Assembly: GCA_030407315.1 (NCBI GenBank) | Contig: JALQPE010000413.1 | Coordinates: 1 to 64,000, forward strand | Length of the DNA: 64,000 bases | Direction of reading: 5' to 3' | Origin: Asparagopsis taxiformis | Taxonomy: Eukaryota; Rhodophyta; Florideophyceae; Bonnemaisoniales; Bonnemaisoniaceae | In this document: in pieces, positions 1-10,867 of the stretch | Layout: each line of letters starts with the position of its first letter | Position numbering within the stretch: the first letter of the stretch is position 1 | Position numbers and translations under genes: made by a program | Notes under the pieces: model-generated | Seen by the model: only the letters and a program-made list of their open reading frames with translations | The model's database searches: none | What the model was told of the DNA's origin: nothing

Positions 1-432
1 GGTAGAGTATACGAGTAGGAAACTACGTGCATGAGAAAATCAGATTCAGTATTAGTGCTTAGAGCATCACTGCGTAACAAACGGAAGTGGATACGTCTTG
101 GCCAGGATGGTGTTTAGGGAATGCGATACAAGATAGCAAAACGATATTGAGTAGGTCGAGCCCGGATGAAATAGCAATCATTGTGCATAAAGTAATGAGC
201 ATAGGAAAATCATGTGGTGAAACAGTTCATTGGATCGAATGAAAGCCAGGAAAGGTTTCTTAATTGTTGAATTTAGTGGCGGAGAAATATATTCTGCACT
301 ATAGCGGAGAAGTAGCGGAAAAGAGTAAATCTCCTTCAGCAAGCGAGACATGCATCAATATTGCCCAGTATAGTTCGTCTGAAGTGCAAGTTGAACCTCG
401 CAAAGTGAATATCAGAGGTCGTTGGCTAGTGG
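1..432. other. No recognisable gene
   Basis: AT-rich sequence with only short overlapping open frames, the longest beginning near 264 on the + strand and running 96 codons. No domain, splice pattern or repeat copy elsewhere in the window was recognised. It could be the 5' flank or the degraded start of the broken ORF that follows at 433. Confidence 0.4.
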
Positions 433-873
433 TTGAAGAAGTCTGCAACGATGGAGCAATTCTTGAAAACGGATTTGGCTGCAGAAAACTATTCCGAACA
501 GGCCAGAGTTCGTGCAGTTCTCTTCGACGGAGAATCTGGCTGGGTGTACGGTGAAATTTTGTTCAACGGATCGTTTAGGGGCTCCGGACGTCCAAAATTG
601 TGTCAACCTCGAGATGACGGCGTACTACACTTGTAGCCGTTGGTGGGCCGGGCTGAAACCGAACTCGGTTGGTACCATTGGCAGGAATGGATTGCTGGTT
701 TGTTGGAAATCTTCGGGTACGTGAAGGAGGTGGCCGAGTATTGGAACGTTTCGGATGTGTTGAGGATGCTGGATGGCTCCATTCCCAGCGTGGGTGACCC
801 GAGCAAGAGCTTCGACATTCACTCACGCGTTGTCGAAGTTTTTGCGCTGATGGTGCCCAAGAAGGGGTTCTGA
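433..873 (+). pseudogene. Unrecognised ORF broken by one stop codon
   Basis: One reading frame stays open from 433 to 873 except for a TAG at 634-636. The downstream half has normal protein-like composition, rich in W, E and V with few low-complexity runs, for example the stretch WYHWQEWIAGLLEIF. I do not recognise the family. It may be an upstream part of the broken gene that ends at 2618, since both lie on the same strand, or an independent degraded gene. The single in-frame stop, with the frame continuing on both sides, suggests a point mutation rather than an intron. Confidence 0.35.
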
Positions 874-1225
874 GCGGACTTACATCCCAAGGAAGGCCCT
901 CCCAATGGCTCCAAGTTTGAGAACATCTTTCCCAATCGGAAGTCTATGTTTTGAAAGGACGCCAGAAAATGCTCCTGCGCGTAACTGGCTACCGCGACAT
1001 GTAAATGCGGAAACAATTTTACGTGTGGACCCACACATCCCACATGCTGCGCTCCCAGTCACATGTGGTCATGATTCCGCCAACCCTCCCCTTCCATTTC
1101 CCTGACCATCCCTTCATCCTTCATTCCATTTTGCCTTTGAAGAATCCAATTTAGGTAGTACCACCTCAATTAGATTCTTCCAGCTATTCCGAGGCTGCCT
1201 CTGTTTCTCTGCCACTACCCCTGTC

Positions 1226-2618
1226 GTGTCTGCATCGTCCGGAGTGGAAACTTCTGGGAAAGTGATGCCCAAAAGGAGTACCTGCCTGAAAGAGAGTCGT
1301 TCCGGTCGTGGTGGAACAGCGACGGCGGGTGGTGCGAGCCCTGTTCAGGTCGTCGAGCTGGAGAGCGCACCCAAGGATGCGGGTAAAAGCTCCATCCTTG
1401 GGAAGCGCAACTGGGAACCGCTTCTGCGACGCCCGAGCCCTCTACCAAATTTGGTACTTTTAAAAGAGGAAGCTCAGTGAGACTTCATCAAAGTCGTCGT
1501 CAAAGAAATCCAAGTCGGCTTCCAGAGGACGTTCTCGGGAGCCGATTCTCCAGTTCGACGACGCCCATGAAAATCCTATTCCCGACAGTATCGTCGATGA
1601 GAATGTGGCCGCCGTTCTCCCCAGCGCAATTGCGTCTGGTAGCCCGATGAAGTACTACATGGAAATTACGACGGTAGAGACGGTGCGGGCGGAAATAAAG
1701 GCGGCAGCATTCCTGGCAGCTGCATCGCCAGGTGCTGAGGACTCGGTGGTGGAATAGTACTTTGCGGTGAAGCGGCGTTGCTGGACAACATGGGGGTGGT
1801 TGTTGTGGAAGGCCTCTTGCAGTCGTCCACGGCTGGTAGCGCGACGCATGACCTCTTCAGTCACTTTTCTCGACAGTTCCAGCTGGTTGAGGAGGTTGAA
1901 AAGCCACAGAAACCCTCCCAGCAGTCTGATTCTGATTATGAAGACAGGAAACCACAGGACGAGCCCCCAGATTTCGCCAAGCCCGGTTTTGATCCTTCGC
2001 CGTGGCATTTCATCCACAACGTGGGTGCTGCGAAGGACCGCATAGATGGTGGTCGTGGGCGACTCCCCCTGCCGCGGTGTGAATTGTGCGACAAGCTGGA
2101 GGAGGGGAATTGGATATGTACAGGAACAAGTTGGTGGCAGAGCTTGCTCTTGGTGTTTGTGCGGATTTCTTGAAGTTGGGAATGGAGGGTGAGGATCCTG
2201 TCTTTTTCCGAAGACAGGATTACGGCTGCTTCTTAAAACAGATGGGGCTGCGGACCAGGATGGGCACACGGACTTCTGAGTATCCCAATTTTGAGGAGTC
2301 GGACCTACCCAATCCCCATCCTATTTCATGATGTCGAGCGGATCCGATGGGTTCTTTATAGTAGCTGCACCTTATAGTCATGTATGCCTGGTCCATACGG
2401 ACGCCGACATGTGGAAGGTTCCCGTTAACCACTTTTATGTGCCACCCTATTCCGTCTTAGTTGATCGCGGTGACCTTTACCATTACGGGTCGGCTTCAGG
2501 TGAGGAGATCTTCCTGTGGGAGCAGAATTTAGTCTATGGTCTGCCCACGCGCGGCCACATCTACTTGAAGACTGAGAAGGACGTCCTCACGGACCACATC
2601 CACACCGTCGAATATTAA
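1226..2618 (+). pseudogene. Broken gene, possible 2OG-Fe(II) oxygenase-like C-terminus
   Basis: Successive + strand frames continue one another with single-base shifts near 1447 (AAA), 1752 (GG), 2104-2107 (GGGG) and 2314-2317 (CCCC). A further unresolved shift lies near 1476. The N-terminal part is Ser/Lys-rich and probably disordered. The C-terminal half contains a hydrophobic segment reading MGVVVVEGLL, then a His-x-Asp (VHTDADMW) and, about 30 residues later, a distal His in GDLYHYGSA. That order and spacing resemble the H-x-D...H iron site of PhyH-type double-stranded beta-helix dioxygenases. The assignment is inferred from motifs only; a cupin-like or transposon-borne protein is an alternative. 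The frame ends at a TAA after HTVEY. All clear shifts have the form of one base lost from a homopolymer, so the gene may be intact in reality. Confidence 0.4.
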
Positions 2619-2899
2619 AAGTATGACAGGAGCAATAGATAGCATACGAGAAGTATTAAAACCTATGCTATTGTTCCCTGCTATGAAGTTCTGTCTTTCT
2701 CATCTCAACATTATTCGCTTAGCCCACCTTTCTATTTTCATCTATACATCTGACCTTCATGTCATAGTTTAGTGCTACTAAGCCTATTGATTGCTACATT
2801 TTTGTATTAGTCTACAACTTTACATGATTTCACTAGCTAGACCGTAGGGGGGACTAGTTTTAGACCTTGACAACCCGTGAGGTTCGACTATAAGAGACG

Positions 2900-3640
2900 T
2901 TGCTGAGATAACACATGACACAGAATGCTCCTGGAAGCCACTCACAGCCGTACAAACGTTCTGCTGAGCCATGTTCCTGACTTCCAATTCCTTGCTCACC
3001 CTTCCCTAGGTGGGAGGGGACGGAACTCTCAGCCCCTTACAGCGGAAGCCGTTTACGGGGATTCTTACAGCAAAGTCATCGTTACGATGACTTTGCTGTA
3101 AGAAAGCGTTTCCATTACAGTGGCCAAGAATTTTTTCACCGGGTAAAAAAATCATGGCAGCTGTAATGATTTATTTTCTTACAGCAAAGTCATCGTAACG
3201 ATGACTTTGCTGTAAGGAAACGTTTCCATTGCAGTGGCCAAAGAATTTTACCGGGTAAAAAATCAGCAAGAATTTTTACCGGGGAAAAATCGTGGCTGCT
3301 GTAATGATTTATTTTCTTACAGCAAAGTCATCGTTACGATGACTTTGCTGTAAGAAAGCGTTTCAATTACAGTGGCCAAGAATTTTTTTACCGGGTAAAA
3401 AATCATGGCTGCTGTAATGATTTATTTTCTTACAGCAAAGTCATCGTAACGATGACTTTGCTGTAAGCATCCCTGGTAAATTGCTTCCGCTGTAAGCGGC
3501 AGGGACTTCCGTCCTTTTCCGACCTAGGGAAGGGTGAGGAAGGAATTATGAAGTCAGGAAACAGGGTATAGGAATGGTATGGACGGCTGTAGGCGGCATT
3601 AGGTAACACATTGTGTTGTTTACACCCGGTTTGAGCTGGG
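2900..3640. repeat. Foldback element with long imperfect terminal inverted repeats
   Basis: Sequence from about 2900 to 3063 is an imperfect inverted copy of about 3468 to 3640. Matching blocks include cacccttccctagg, cttacagcggaag and cctgacttc, each in opposite orientation on the right side. Between the arms lie four copies of a 39-bp palindrome. No ORF of coding quality is present, so this is a non-autonomous foldback or MITE-like unit. The right arm is followed by a long direct repeat that recurs twice further on. Confidence 0.7.
3064..3467. repeat. Array of four 39-bp palindromes
   Basis: Copies lie at 3064-3102, 3178-3216, 3316-3354 and 3429-3467. Each is two perfect 19-bp arms (left arm cttacagcaaagtcatcgt) around one central base. 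The central base alternates T, A, T, A, meaning successive copies lie in opposite orientation. The spacers are themselves imperfect hairpins with arms cattacag / ctgtaatg and a core like ccgggtaaaaaa. RNA from either strand would fold almost completely. Confidence 0.9.
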
Positions 3641-4660
3641 TGTTGTGTCTAGTATGGTTGGAGGAGTGTACGAAATTTCTACCACGTGGTCGGAAATGGT
3701 TCAATTTTTCTCACGACAGAGATTCTGACTTTCGAAATTCAAACTCGTTAAAGTGGGCTGGAGTTGGTGTGAAACACCTCCAGGACCTCTGGGAAGGATC
3801 TGGTAACACATGTCCTGTGACTGCACGCGGTTATCCTCTCTGAAATCAACCATAGATTATCGGAGGGCAAAATCTACTCTTGGTGCCTTGTGGCACATTG
3901 ACAATACAAAACCGTCTGTTTCCAGTTTTTATATACTTTACTCTCGAGTAGATAGGATTTCAGCTGTCCAAGTAAAGAATGGGCCATATAAATGTTTCAT
4001 TTCAACACAAGCATTGTGCAATTCAACCTCTTCCAGGTCCAAAAACTTGTCCAGAGTACACTTCCAGGCCATCGCCTGGGAGCGTACTCTGGACAATTTT
4101 TTGGACTAAGTGCACTTTCAAGTGCATGCACTTGGAGGCATCCAGTCCAAATCTACGTCGTTCCGACAAAGTTGAATTTTGGCCATGGCCGAAATTCATC
4201 ATATCTGCAGTTGTGAGAATCTGATGACCAAAAATCGATGCATTCTGCCAGCCCTAATGCGCAAGCCAGAAGCTTTACGGACAGATAAAACACCTTTCTG
4301 TAATCCCCAGAGCCACTCCAGCCCTTATACACTACGGTGTTGAAAAGAGGGCCTCAGACAGTACGGTGAGACAGTGATTTTTACTGCCTCACTGTACAAT
4401 GATCTTCAGGAAGTAGGATATTCTCTAAGCCTAGCACGGGAGAGAAAGATGGAAGCGTAGGCATGCAGAAGTATAGAGGCAATAGTATGTGTAGACTATG
4501 GCAGTGGTAGAAAAGTATTTCATGCACGAAAAGGACTGGTAGAGTGACACTAGAGAAGTGATGCTTAGCAGGAAGGGATGTGGAGATGATGAAGGAGGAC
4601 AACAGACATGAGATCGAGGGTTGAGACCAACGGCTTACAGACGGAGCAGTTTACCAGATG

Positions 4661-4699
4661 TTTAGAGCAAAGTCATCGTTACGATGACTTTGCTGTAAG
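4661..4699. repeat. Single degenerate 39-bp palindrome
   Basis: The same palindrome as at 3064, with the right arm intact (acgatgactttgctgtaag at 4681-4699) and the outer left arm altered (tttagag in place of cttacag). Confidence 0.8.
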
Positions 4700-5445
4700 C
4701 ATCCCTGGTAAACTGCCTCAGCTGTAAGCGGCTGGGAGCTTGGTCCCTCCTCACCTTGGGAAGGGTGAGCAAGGAATTGTGAAGCCGTAAAACATGGCAG
4801 AGGGATGGTTTGGACGGCTGTTAGCGGTGTTGGGGAGCACTCTGCGTCGTGCTAACCCAGTCTGGGCTGGGTGCCCTGCCTGGTACGGCGGGAGGAGTGC
4901 ACAAAATTTCAAACACAATTTCCTCAAGAGTGAAATTCTGATTGTCGAAACTCAACCTCCCTAAAATGAACTAGAGCTGGCATGAGCACCTCCAGGACGT
5001 CTGGAAAGGTACTGACAGCACATTTTCGGAGCATTGGCGCAGCTGTTCTCTCTGAGATCAAGCATAGAGTATCCGTGGCCAGATTCTATTCCTGGTGCCG
5101 TGTGGCACAGTGACCACACCAAATCGCCCTTTTTAGCAGACTATAGATTTGAGTTACTAGGAATCTAGCTGCCTTCAATACCAACATAGTTGGTAAGTAG
5201 GCTAGCCTAGGATTGTAGGAAAATCAGGAAGGATGGGAGGGTAGGTATGCAGCAACATGAAGGGGATAGTATGAGTAGATTATCGCGGTGGTAGAGAAGG
5301 ATTGCACTCACTGAAGGGTCGGCTGGAGTGACACCGGAGTCGACATAGAAGGGAGGTTGGGATAGGCTGGGATGAAGGAAGACAAGAGACATGAGAGAGA
5401 GGGTGAAGCCAGACCGCTTACAGCTGAGGCAGTTTACCGCGGGTG

Positions 5446-5765
5446 CTGACAGCAAAGTCATCGTTACGATGACTTTGCTGTAAGAAAAGAAAACATTACA
5501 GCAGGCACGTTTTTTTACCCGGTAAAAAATTCTTGGTGATTTTTTACCCGGTAAAAATTCTTCGCCTACTGTAATGTTTCCTTTTCTTACAGCAAAGTCA
5601 TCGTTACGATGACTTTGCTGTAAGAAAACGTTTCATTACAGTAGCCACGATTTTTTACCCGGTAAAAAAATTCTTGGTGATTTTTTCACCCGGTAAAATC
5701 CTTCGCCCACTGTAATGTTTTCTTTTCTTACAGCAAAGTCATCGTAACGATGACTTTGCTGTAAG
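5446..5765. repeat. Array of three 39-bp palindromes
   Basis: Copies lie at 5446-5484, 5586-5624 and 5727-5765, 140 and 141 bp apart. Central bases are T, T and A. The spacers contain the same cattacag...ctgtaatg hairpins with ttttttacccggtaaaaa cores. Confidence 0.9.
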
Positions 5766-6670
5766 CATCCCTGGTAAACTGCCTCAGCTGTAAGCGTCTG
5801 GTACCTTGGTCCCTCTCTCACTTTGGGAAGGGTGAGATAGGAATTTTGAAGTCGGGAACATTGTGGAAGGATGGTTTCGACGGCTTCGGGCGGCTTTGAA
5901 GAGCAATCTGTGTCTTGTTCACCCGGGCTGAACTACCTAAAAAGTTCAGTATTGGGAGAGCAGCACGGTAAATTTCGACCACCATTTTCTCACGACAGAG
6001 ATTCTGGCGGTCGAAATTCAAACTCGTTAAAATGGACTAGAGTTGGTGTGAACACCTCCAGGACCTCTGGAAAGGTACTACCTGCACATTTTCCGAGGCT
6101 ACAAGAAGCCGGTCTCTCCAATATCAAGCATAGATTATCGGTGCGCAAAATCTACTCCTGGTGCTGTGTAGCACATTGACTATACAAAACCGTCCGTTTT
6201 CCGTTATAATAAACTATACTCTCAAGTAGGTAGGAATCTAGATATTCACCTTACATCGATGGTTATGAAGTAGGTTAGCCTAGGACTGAAGGCAGAAGGT
6301 AAAGGATAGGATGGTAGGCATGGGGTAAAATGAAGGTGGTGGTATGAGTAGAATACGGAAGTGGTAGCAGGTATTTAATGCACAGGAGGGCGTGTGAAGT
6401 GACACCAGAGGCGCGGTGCGTCACAGGAAGGAAGACTGGAATGATGAAGGAGAACTAGAGGCATGAGAGATAGGTTGTTGAGGCATGCTTCTAGCTCTAT
6501 TATATAACTACATTGCTCCTCTATAAGCTACGCAATCCATTCCAGCAGTTCTAGTTAAAAATGGACTATATGAATGTTTCATTTCAATATCAGCATTGTG
6601 CAGTTGAGCCTCTTCAAGGTCCGAAAACTTGTCCAGAGTACGCTTCCAGGCCACTTGAAGGCATCCAGAA

Positions 6671-7357
6671 CACTTGCACTTCGTTCTTGCAAAGTTCAAT
6701 TTTGGCTATCACATCTCCAGTTGTGGGAGTCTGGTGACAAAAGTCGATGCATTCTGGAATCCCTACCACGCAATTCAACAGCTTTACGGACACATAAAAC
6801 ACTTTTCCGTACTCCCTAGAGCCACTCCAGCCCTTACGGATCACTTACACTTCGTTCCGACAAAGTTCAATTTTGGCCATCACATCTCCAGTTGTGAGAA
6901 TCTGGTGACCAAAAATTAGTGAACTCCGGAAGCTGTACCTCGCAAGCCACCAGCTTTCAGGGCAAATAAAACCCATTACAGTACTCCCCAGACCCACTCC
7001 AACCCTTACAGACCACTTGCACTTCGTTCCGACAAAGTTCAATTTTGGCCATCACATCTTCAGTTGTGGGAATCTGGTGACCAAAACTCGATGCATTCTG
7101 TCAGCCCTAATGCGCAAGCCAGCAGCTTTACGAACTCATAGAACACTTTTCCGTACTCCCTAGACCCACTCCAACCCTTACAGACCACTTGCACATCATT
7201 CGGACAAAGTTCCATTTTGACCATCACATCTCCAGTTGTGAGAATCTGATGACTAAAAATCGATGAATATACCAACCCTTCCACGCAAGCGAGAAAGCTT
7301 GAGTGCAATTAAAACAAGTTTTAGTGCTCCCTAGAACCACCCCAACCGTTTCAGACC
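6671..7357. repeat. 171/172-bp tandem repeat, four units
   Basis: Unit starts, recognised by cacttgcacttcgttc or close variants, are at about 6671, 6842, 7014 and 7186. A fifth start at 7357 is truncated. Spacing is therefore 171, 172, 172 and 171 bp. Each unit contains caaagttcaattttggcc, catcacatctccagttgtg and a cactccaaccctta block. One diverged unit also occurs alone at about 4130-4330. Short ORFs seen here exist only because the unit happens to be open, so none is called. Confidence 0.85.
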
Positions 7358-7464
7358 ACTTTGCAGCCTTTTTTCGCGAGGTCCGAATCGTCTCCTTCTT
7401 CTTCCCGAGTGAGAAACATCAGTCCCTCTCATATGCTTACAGAGAAGTTGGTTTACCATGGTTT

Positions 7465-7699
7465 CTTACAGCAAAGTCATCGTTACGATGACTTTGCTGT
7501 AATGTTTTGTTTTTACAGCAAAGTCATCTTAACGATGACTTTGCTGTAATGTTTTGTTTTCTTACAGCAAAGTCATCGTTACGATGACTTTGCTGTAAGC
7601 AACCGGGGTAAACTGCCTTTGCTGTAAGAAAACTGAATAGCAGTTCCGACAGCTTGTCCTGAGAAAGCAAATCCGCCTTAACGATGACTTTGCTGTAAG
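7465..7699. repeat. Close-packed 39-bp palindromes plus a half copy
   Basis: Copies at 7465-7503, 7512-7550 (mismatched near the centre) and 7561-7599 are only 47 and 49 bp apart, unlike the 113-141 bp spacing of the earlier arrays. A lone right half arm lies at 7681-7699. A tgaatagcagttccgacag-like block follows at about 7633 and again near 7710. Confidence 0.85.
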
Positions 7700-7739
7700 A
7701 AAACACAGTAATTACAGTTCCGACAGCTTGTCCTGAAAA

Positions 7740-9233
7740 CCCGTCCTCCCACATAAGTTTATATTCTGTTACCTACCCTAGAGCTCTAATGACGTGCCCA
7801 GTCCCAAGTTTCGTACCTGGTGCTGGGCAGAATGGCTAATTAGCGTACTTCATTCTAAGGATGAAGTCGACATTCTGTCGCGTCTGCAGCCATAACATGC
7901 TGTTGGCGCCGATTACAGCGGTGATTACACCGTTTTGACGTAGCTATCGGCGCCGATGATTTATGCGCCGTAACACTTCAACGCGCCTACCACACACGCA
8001 ATGTACTGTCATATTAGGTTTTCTCAAATCCTCGTCCGCCCACACGCTCAATTCATGCATGCATTCCCTCACCGCCTTCCACTCGCGTCACACGCACCCT
8101 TTCGCCCGTCTAAATGCCCCTTGCCTTGACATCCCTCATATATCAACTGGTTCGACTCGCACCGCGTTGGTCCACTAGCATGACCATAGTCGCCGCGCCC
8201 ATTCTTCGACCACATTCGCCGTCCAGTCGCGCCCAATCCCAACTGCCGCACACATACATAAACGAGCTTCCCATGATCACTTCCGCCCGGCTGTCCCAAC
8301 GGGCATACGATGCCATCCATACTCTGTCCGCAGATGAGCTCAACTCCCTGTGCCAATCACTTGACGCCATTCGCACCTTCCACACACCCACCTCGTCACA
8401 ACAGACTGTCATTGGTGCCAAATATGCGCGTAACGCCCCCGCGACGTCAGGCTATTGGCGATGGAGGACATCATAATCCCGATAGCGTGCGAGATGGGGG
8501 GACGGTGTAGTATACGGGCAATTCCGAAATTGCAAATATTTACGTTTTCCGCGGAATTCGAATTTCTCGGCGGACACGACCGGCGACAGCAATGCACGAA
8601 CATTGCTGGCGCATGCGCGCGCGCAAACCGGCACACGTGTGCAACGAACGTACTGGCAACGGCCAACGGACCAACGGGTCCCTACGTGTGACCCACAAGG
8701 TCCTTTCCCATTCGGGGACGTTACGAACAGTGTTTACACTGTAAAGCGATGCCATCGTGGCCATATAGGTATTGGCATCGTGCCGGGAGGGAAAGGGGAC
8801 AAGACACGATCGGGCAACGTGCTCTAGTCTACGACTGACTTCTACGTTACGTATTACGTTTTCGCCTAACGAGGCTTCGTCTCCGTCGAGCTGCGTACTC
8901 CCTACCCATCGCCACACGTGAGGCTGATCGCGTGTAGTGCCTACGGGCTTGGTTGAGAGCGCCTCCGGTGACGTGCCACCTCGTTCGTTAACGTAGTCCA
9001 CGCGTGGATCGTTCGTCGTGACGCCCGTGTCTACCTGCTAACCTATTCTCTACCCTATTCTTTCTTTGCTACCGAACATACAGTCAAACACCAGCGGTGG
9101 CACTGTTTCGTTGTTCGTTTCGTTTCGTTAAGGACAGCGTGTCCGTGGCTCGTACCAGCTACTTCTAGAACTAACGTCGTTCCACAGACGGTGAGGGCAG
9201 AGAGGTTGCATCCGCCGGAATCCATCGATTTAA
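7740..9233. other. Intergenic; no gene supported
   Basis: This stretch holds several short open frames on both strands (for example 8114-8476 + and 8540-9001 -), none with a recognised motif. A TTCCACAG at 9179-9186 resembles a splice acceptor and could end an intron in the leader of the following gene. The composition becomes richer in CG than the repeat field before it. Confidence 0.4.
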
Positions 9234-10185
9234 TGGCGAGTCGCATCAATGCGCAGAAGAAGAAGATCGCGGAGCTGGAAAAAAAGTGTTTAGCCAGGAC
9301 ATAGCAAACAAGGCGCTCACCACGGAGATAGTTGCGTTGGAGGCTAAGGTGAAGACTCTGCAGGCGGAAAATGCCAGCCTTACTGCAATTGCGAGAACAG
9401 GTAGAATCAGTGATCACGGTGGCGGTAAGTCGAAAATACAGAAAGCCATTCCTGTGAAATACCTTGGAGTTCTTAGGGCGGTTGAGGAAAACCTGACAAA
9501 GTGGTGCAAGAACGAGACTATGGAGCTGGACCCTATAGCGGAACAAACGCAGAGACGTTGGACTGGACGTACCATCGAGGTAGAGCCGGTAGAAGGGACA
9601 CTTTGGAGCGAAAACGGTGTAGGATATATTGCTACCCCTCCGGGCTATATCATCAAGAATCTGCAGTGGTATACACCTTCGTACAGAGACGAGAGTGATC
9701 TGCTGAATGACTTGGTGCGACACGTACTGCGTCAAAGTCCGTGGTGTGATGTGTTTTCCGATGAGGAGCAGCGTGTGTGCTGTCAAGAGGCTGTGGCGGG
9801 GAGCAAGGAATTGAAAGTGAAGGTGACGCAGAAACTGTCCGACGTGATGAGTGCACGGAAGCGTAATGCGAGGGACAGATTGTTCGGTTCGCTGGGGTAC
9901 GCGAAATTAATGTCTAGATGCACGATGCTGACGACGCGAGCTGAGATGGACGAGCGAGAGGATCAAAAGCGCGAAGCGTCTGAGAAGCTTTTGAAACGGG
10001 AAAGCAACGGTGATTTGGATATGGGGAGGTGGCGAACGGCACCGTTCTCAGAGCTGCGATACAGCAAAGGCATGGTTCCTGACAGCTTCGAAATGGAAGT
10101 GAATGGTGATGCATGGTTTAACAACCGAGTAGCTGTGAATGTGCTGGACATCTTCAGGGGTATTCGATACGACCAGAACAAGTAA
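9234..10185 (+). CDS. Coiled-coil protein of unknown function (one frameshift at an A run)
   Basis: An ATG at 9234 opens a Lys/Glu-rich heptad region that continues, after a one-base shift at the A7 run 9279-9285, in the frame that runs from 9286 to the TAA at 10183-10185. Total length is about 316 residues. The first 60 residues are coiled coil (AELEKK, then IVALEAKVKTLQAEN). The rest is a globular, Trp-containing region with no family I recognise. Its stop codon overlaps the start of the next ORF in TAATG. It lies convergent to a Plavaka-like transposase, so it may be an accessory gene of the same element; that is inference. Confidence 0.55.
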
Positions 10186-10790
10186 TGGACATAGAGACGA
10201 GCATACTAACGCTGGCGCGCCTGGATGCTTGGCTAGTGACTACTGTGGAGTGTTTGGATGAACCGAAGGGGAAAGGAGGTGCACGGCAGAAGGAGTTTAC
10301 AAGGCGGTACAGTCAATATGTGGGGGTAGCTTTTCAGCAATTAGTTGGTATGGTGGTGTACTGCATGTATTGTCTCCAAGGCTCGCAAGCAAGGGAAGAA
10401 ACGGACGTTGTCGAGAGCGAACAGCGGACTAGTGCACAGTCACGGCATGTGTTTGCAAGCCGTACTGTGACGAGAGAGGCTGTTGAAGTGTGGCAAAGCG
10501 GAGAGGGGTCTGGAATTGTTCATGTCGTTGATGATGTAAAACGTTGCTCATCACTTGTTCTAGTGTCCGAGGATTGGATTCAATCGCATATTACGTCAAA
10601 CCTCGGTGCTGTAATGGATTGTGTGATTGCGCAAGGACTAATTGGCGCAGAACTTTTCGTCGTTGACCCATATGCTGGACACCTGAGTGCAAACCTGAAT
10701 GTCGAAATCAATGCCCCACAGTATGGGGGCATGGAGCGGCGCCATGCAGCCACTGCTGATAACGGTTTTGGCGTAATGGAGGATGGTTGA
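10185..10790 (+). CDS. Unknown protein, start overlaps preceding stop (TAATG)
   Basis: A 201-residue frame starts with the ATG at 10185-10187, whose A is the last base of the preceding TAA. It has two hydrophobic stretches (AFQQLVGMVVYCMYCL; VMDCVIAQGLIGAELFVV) and no recognised domain. The one-base overlap is the arrangement used for termination-reinitiation in bicistronic transposon and viral mRNAs, but a downstream exon read after splicing is also possible. It ends 77 bp before the end of the convergent transposase gene. Confidence 0.5.
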   Translation: MDIETSILTLARLDAWLVTTVECLDEPKGKGGARQKEFTRRYSQYVGVAFQQLVGMVVYCMYCLQGSQAREETDVVESEQRTSAQSRHVFASRTVTREAVEVWQSGEGSGIVHVVDDVKRCSSLVLVSEDWIQSHITSNLGAVMDCVIAQGLIGAELFVVDPYAGHLSANLNVEINAPQYGGMERRHAATADNGFGVMEDG

Positions 10791-10867
10791 AATTAGTGCA
10801 GTAAATGTGACGTTGACTAGAAGGTTTATCATGTAGTACATTATCAATAGAGTGCTGCGATTTAGAT

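Larger units (their letters stand above)
3468..6480. repeat. Three degenerate long direct repeats
   Basis: Blocks beginning about 3468, 4700 and 5766 are alignable in the same order. Each has: catccctggtaaa; a ctgtaagcg block; the cacctccaggac block (near 3775, 5005 and 6052); a tctact/tctattcctggtg block; and a Gly-codon-like purine-rich tail with ggtaggcatg-like motifs (near 4460, 5240 and 6318). Copies are roughly 0.7 to 1.2 kb, much diverged and without a conserved reading frame, so no protein is called. Each is preceded by palindrome copies. The first copy also contains one unit of the 171-bp repeat found at 6671. Confidence 0.65.

Noticed and set aside
3064..3467. Regularly spaced repeats resembling a CRISPR array
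   Set aside because: The spacers are themselves copies of one hairpin sequence rather than unique, spacing varies, no cas genes are present and the DNA is eukaryotic.
9055..9786. 243-codon minus-strand ORF
   Set aside because: Antisense to the coiled-coil gene, Cys/Leu-rich without motif; the + strand frame has the better coding features.
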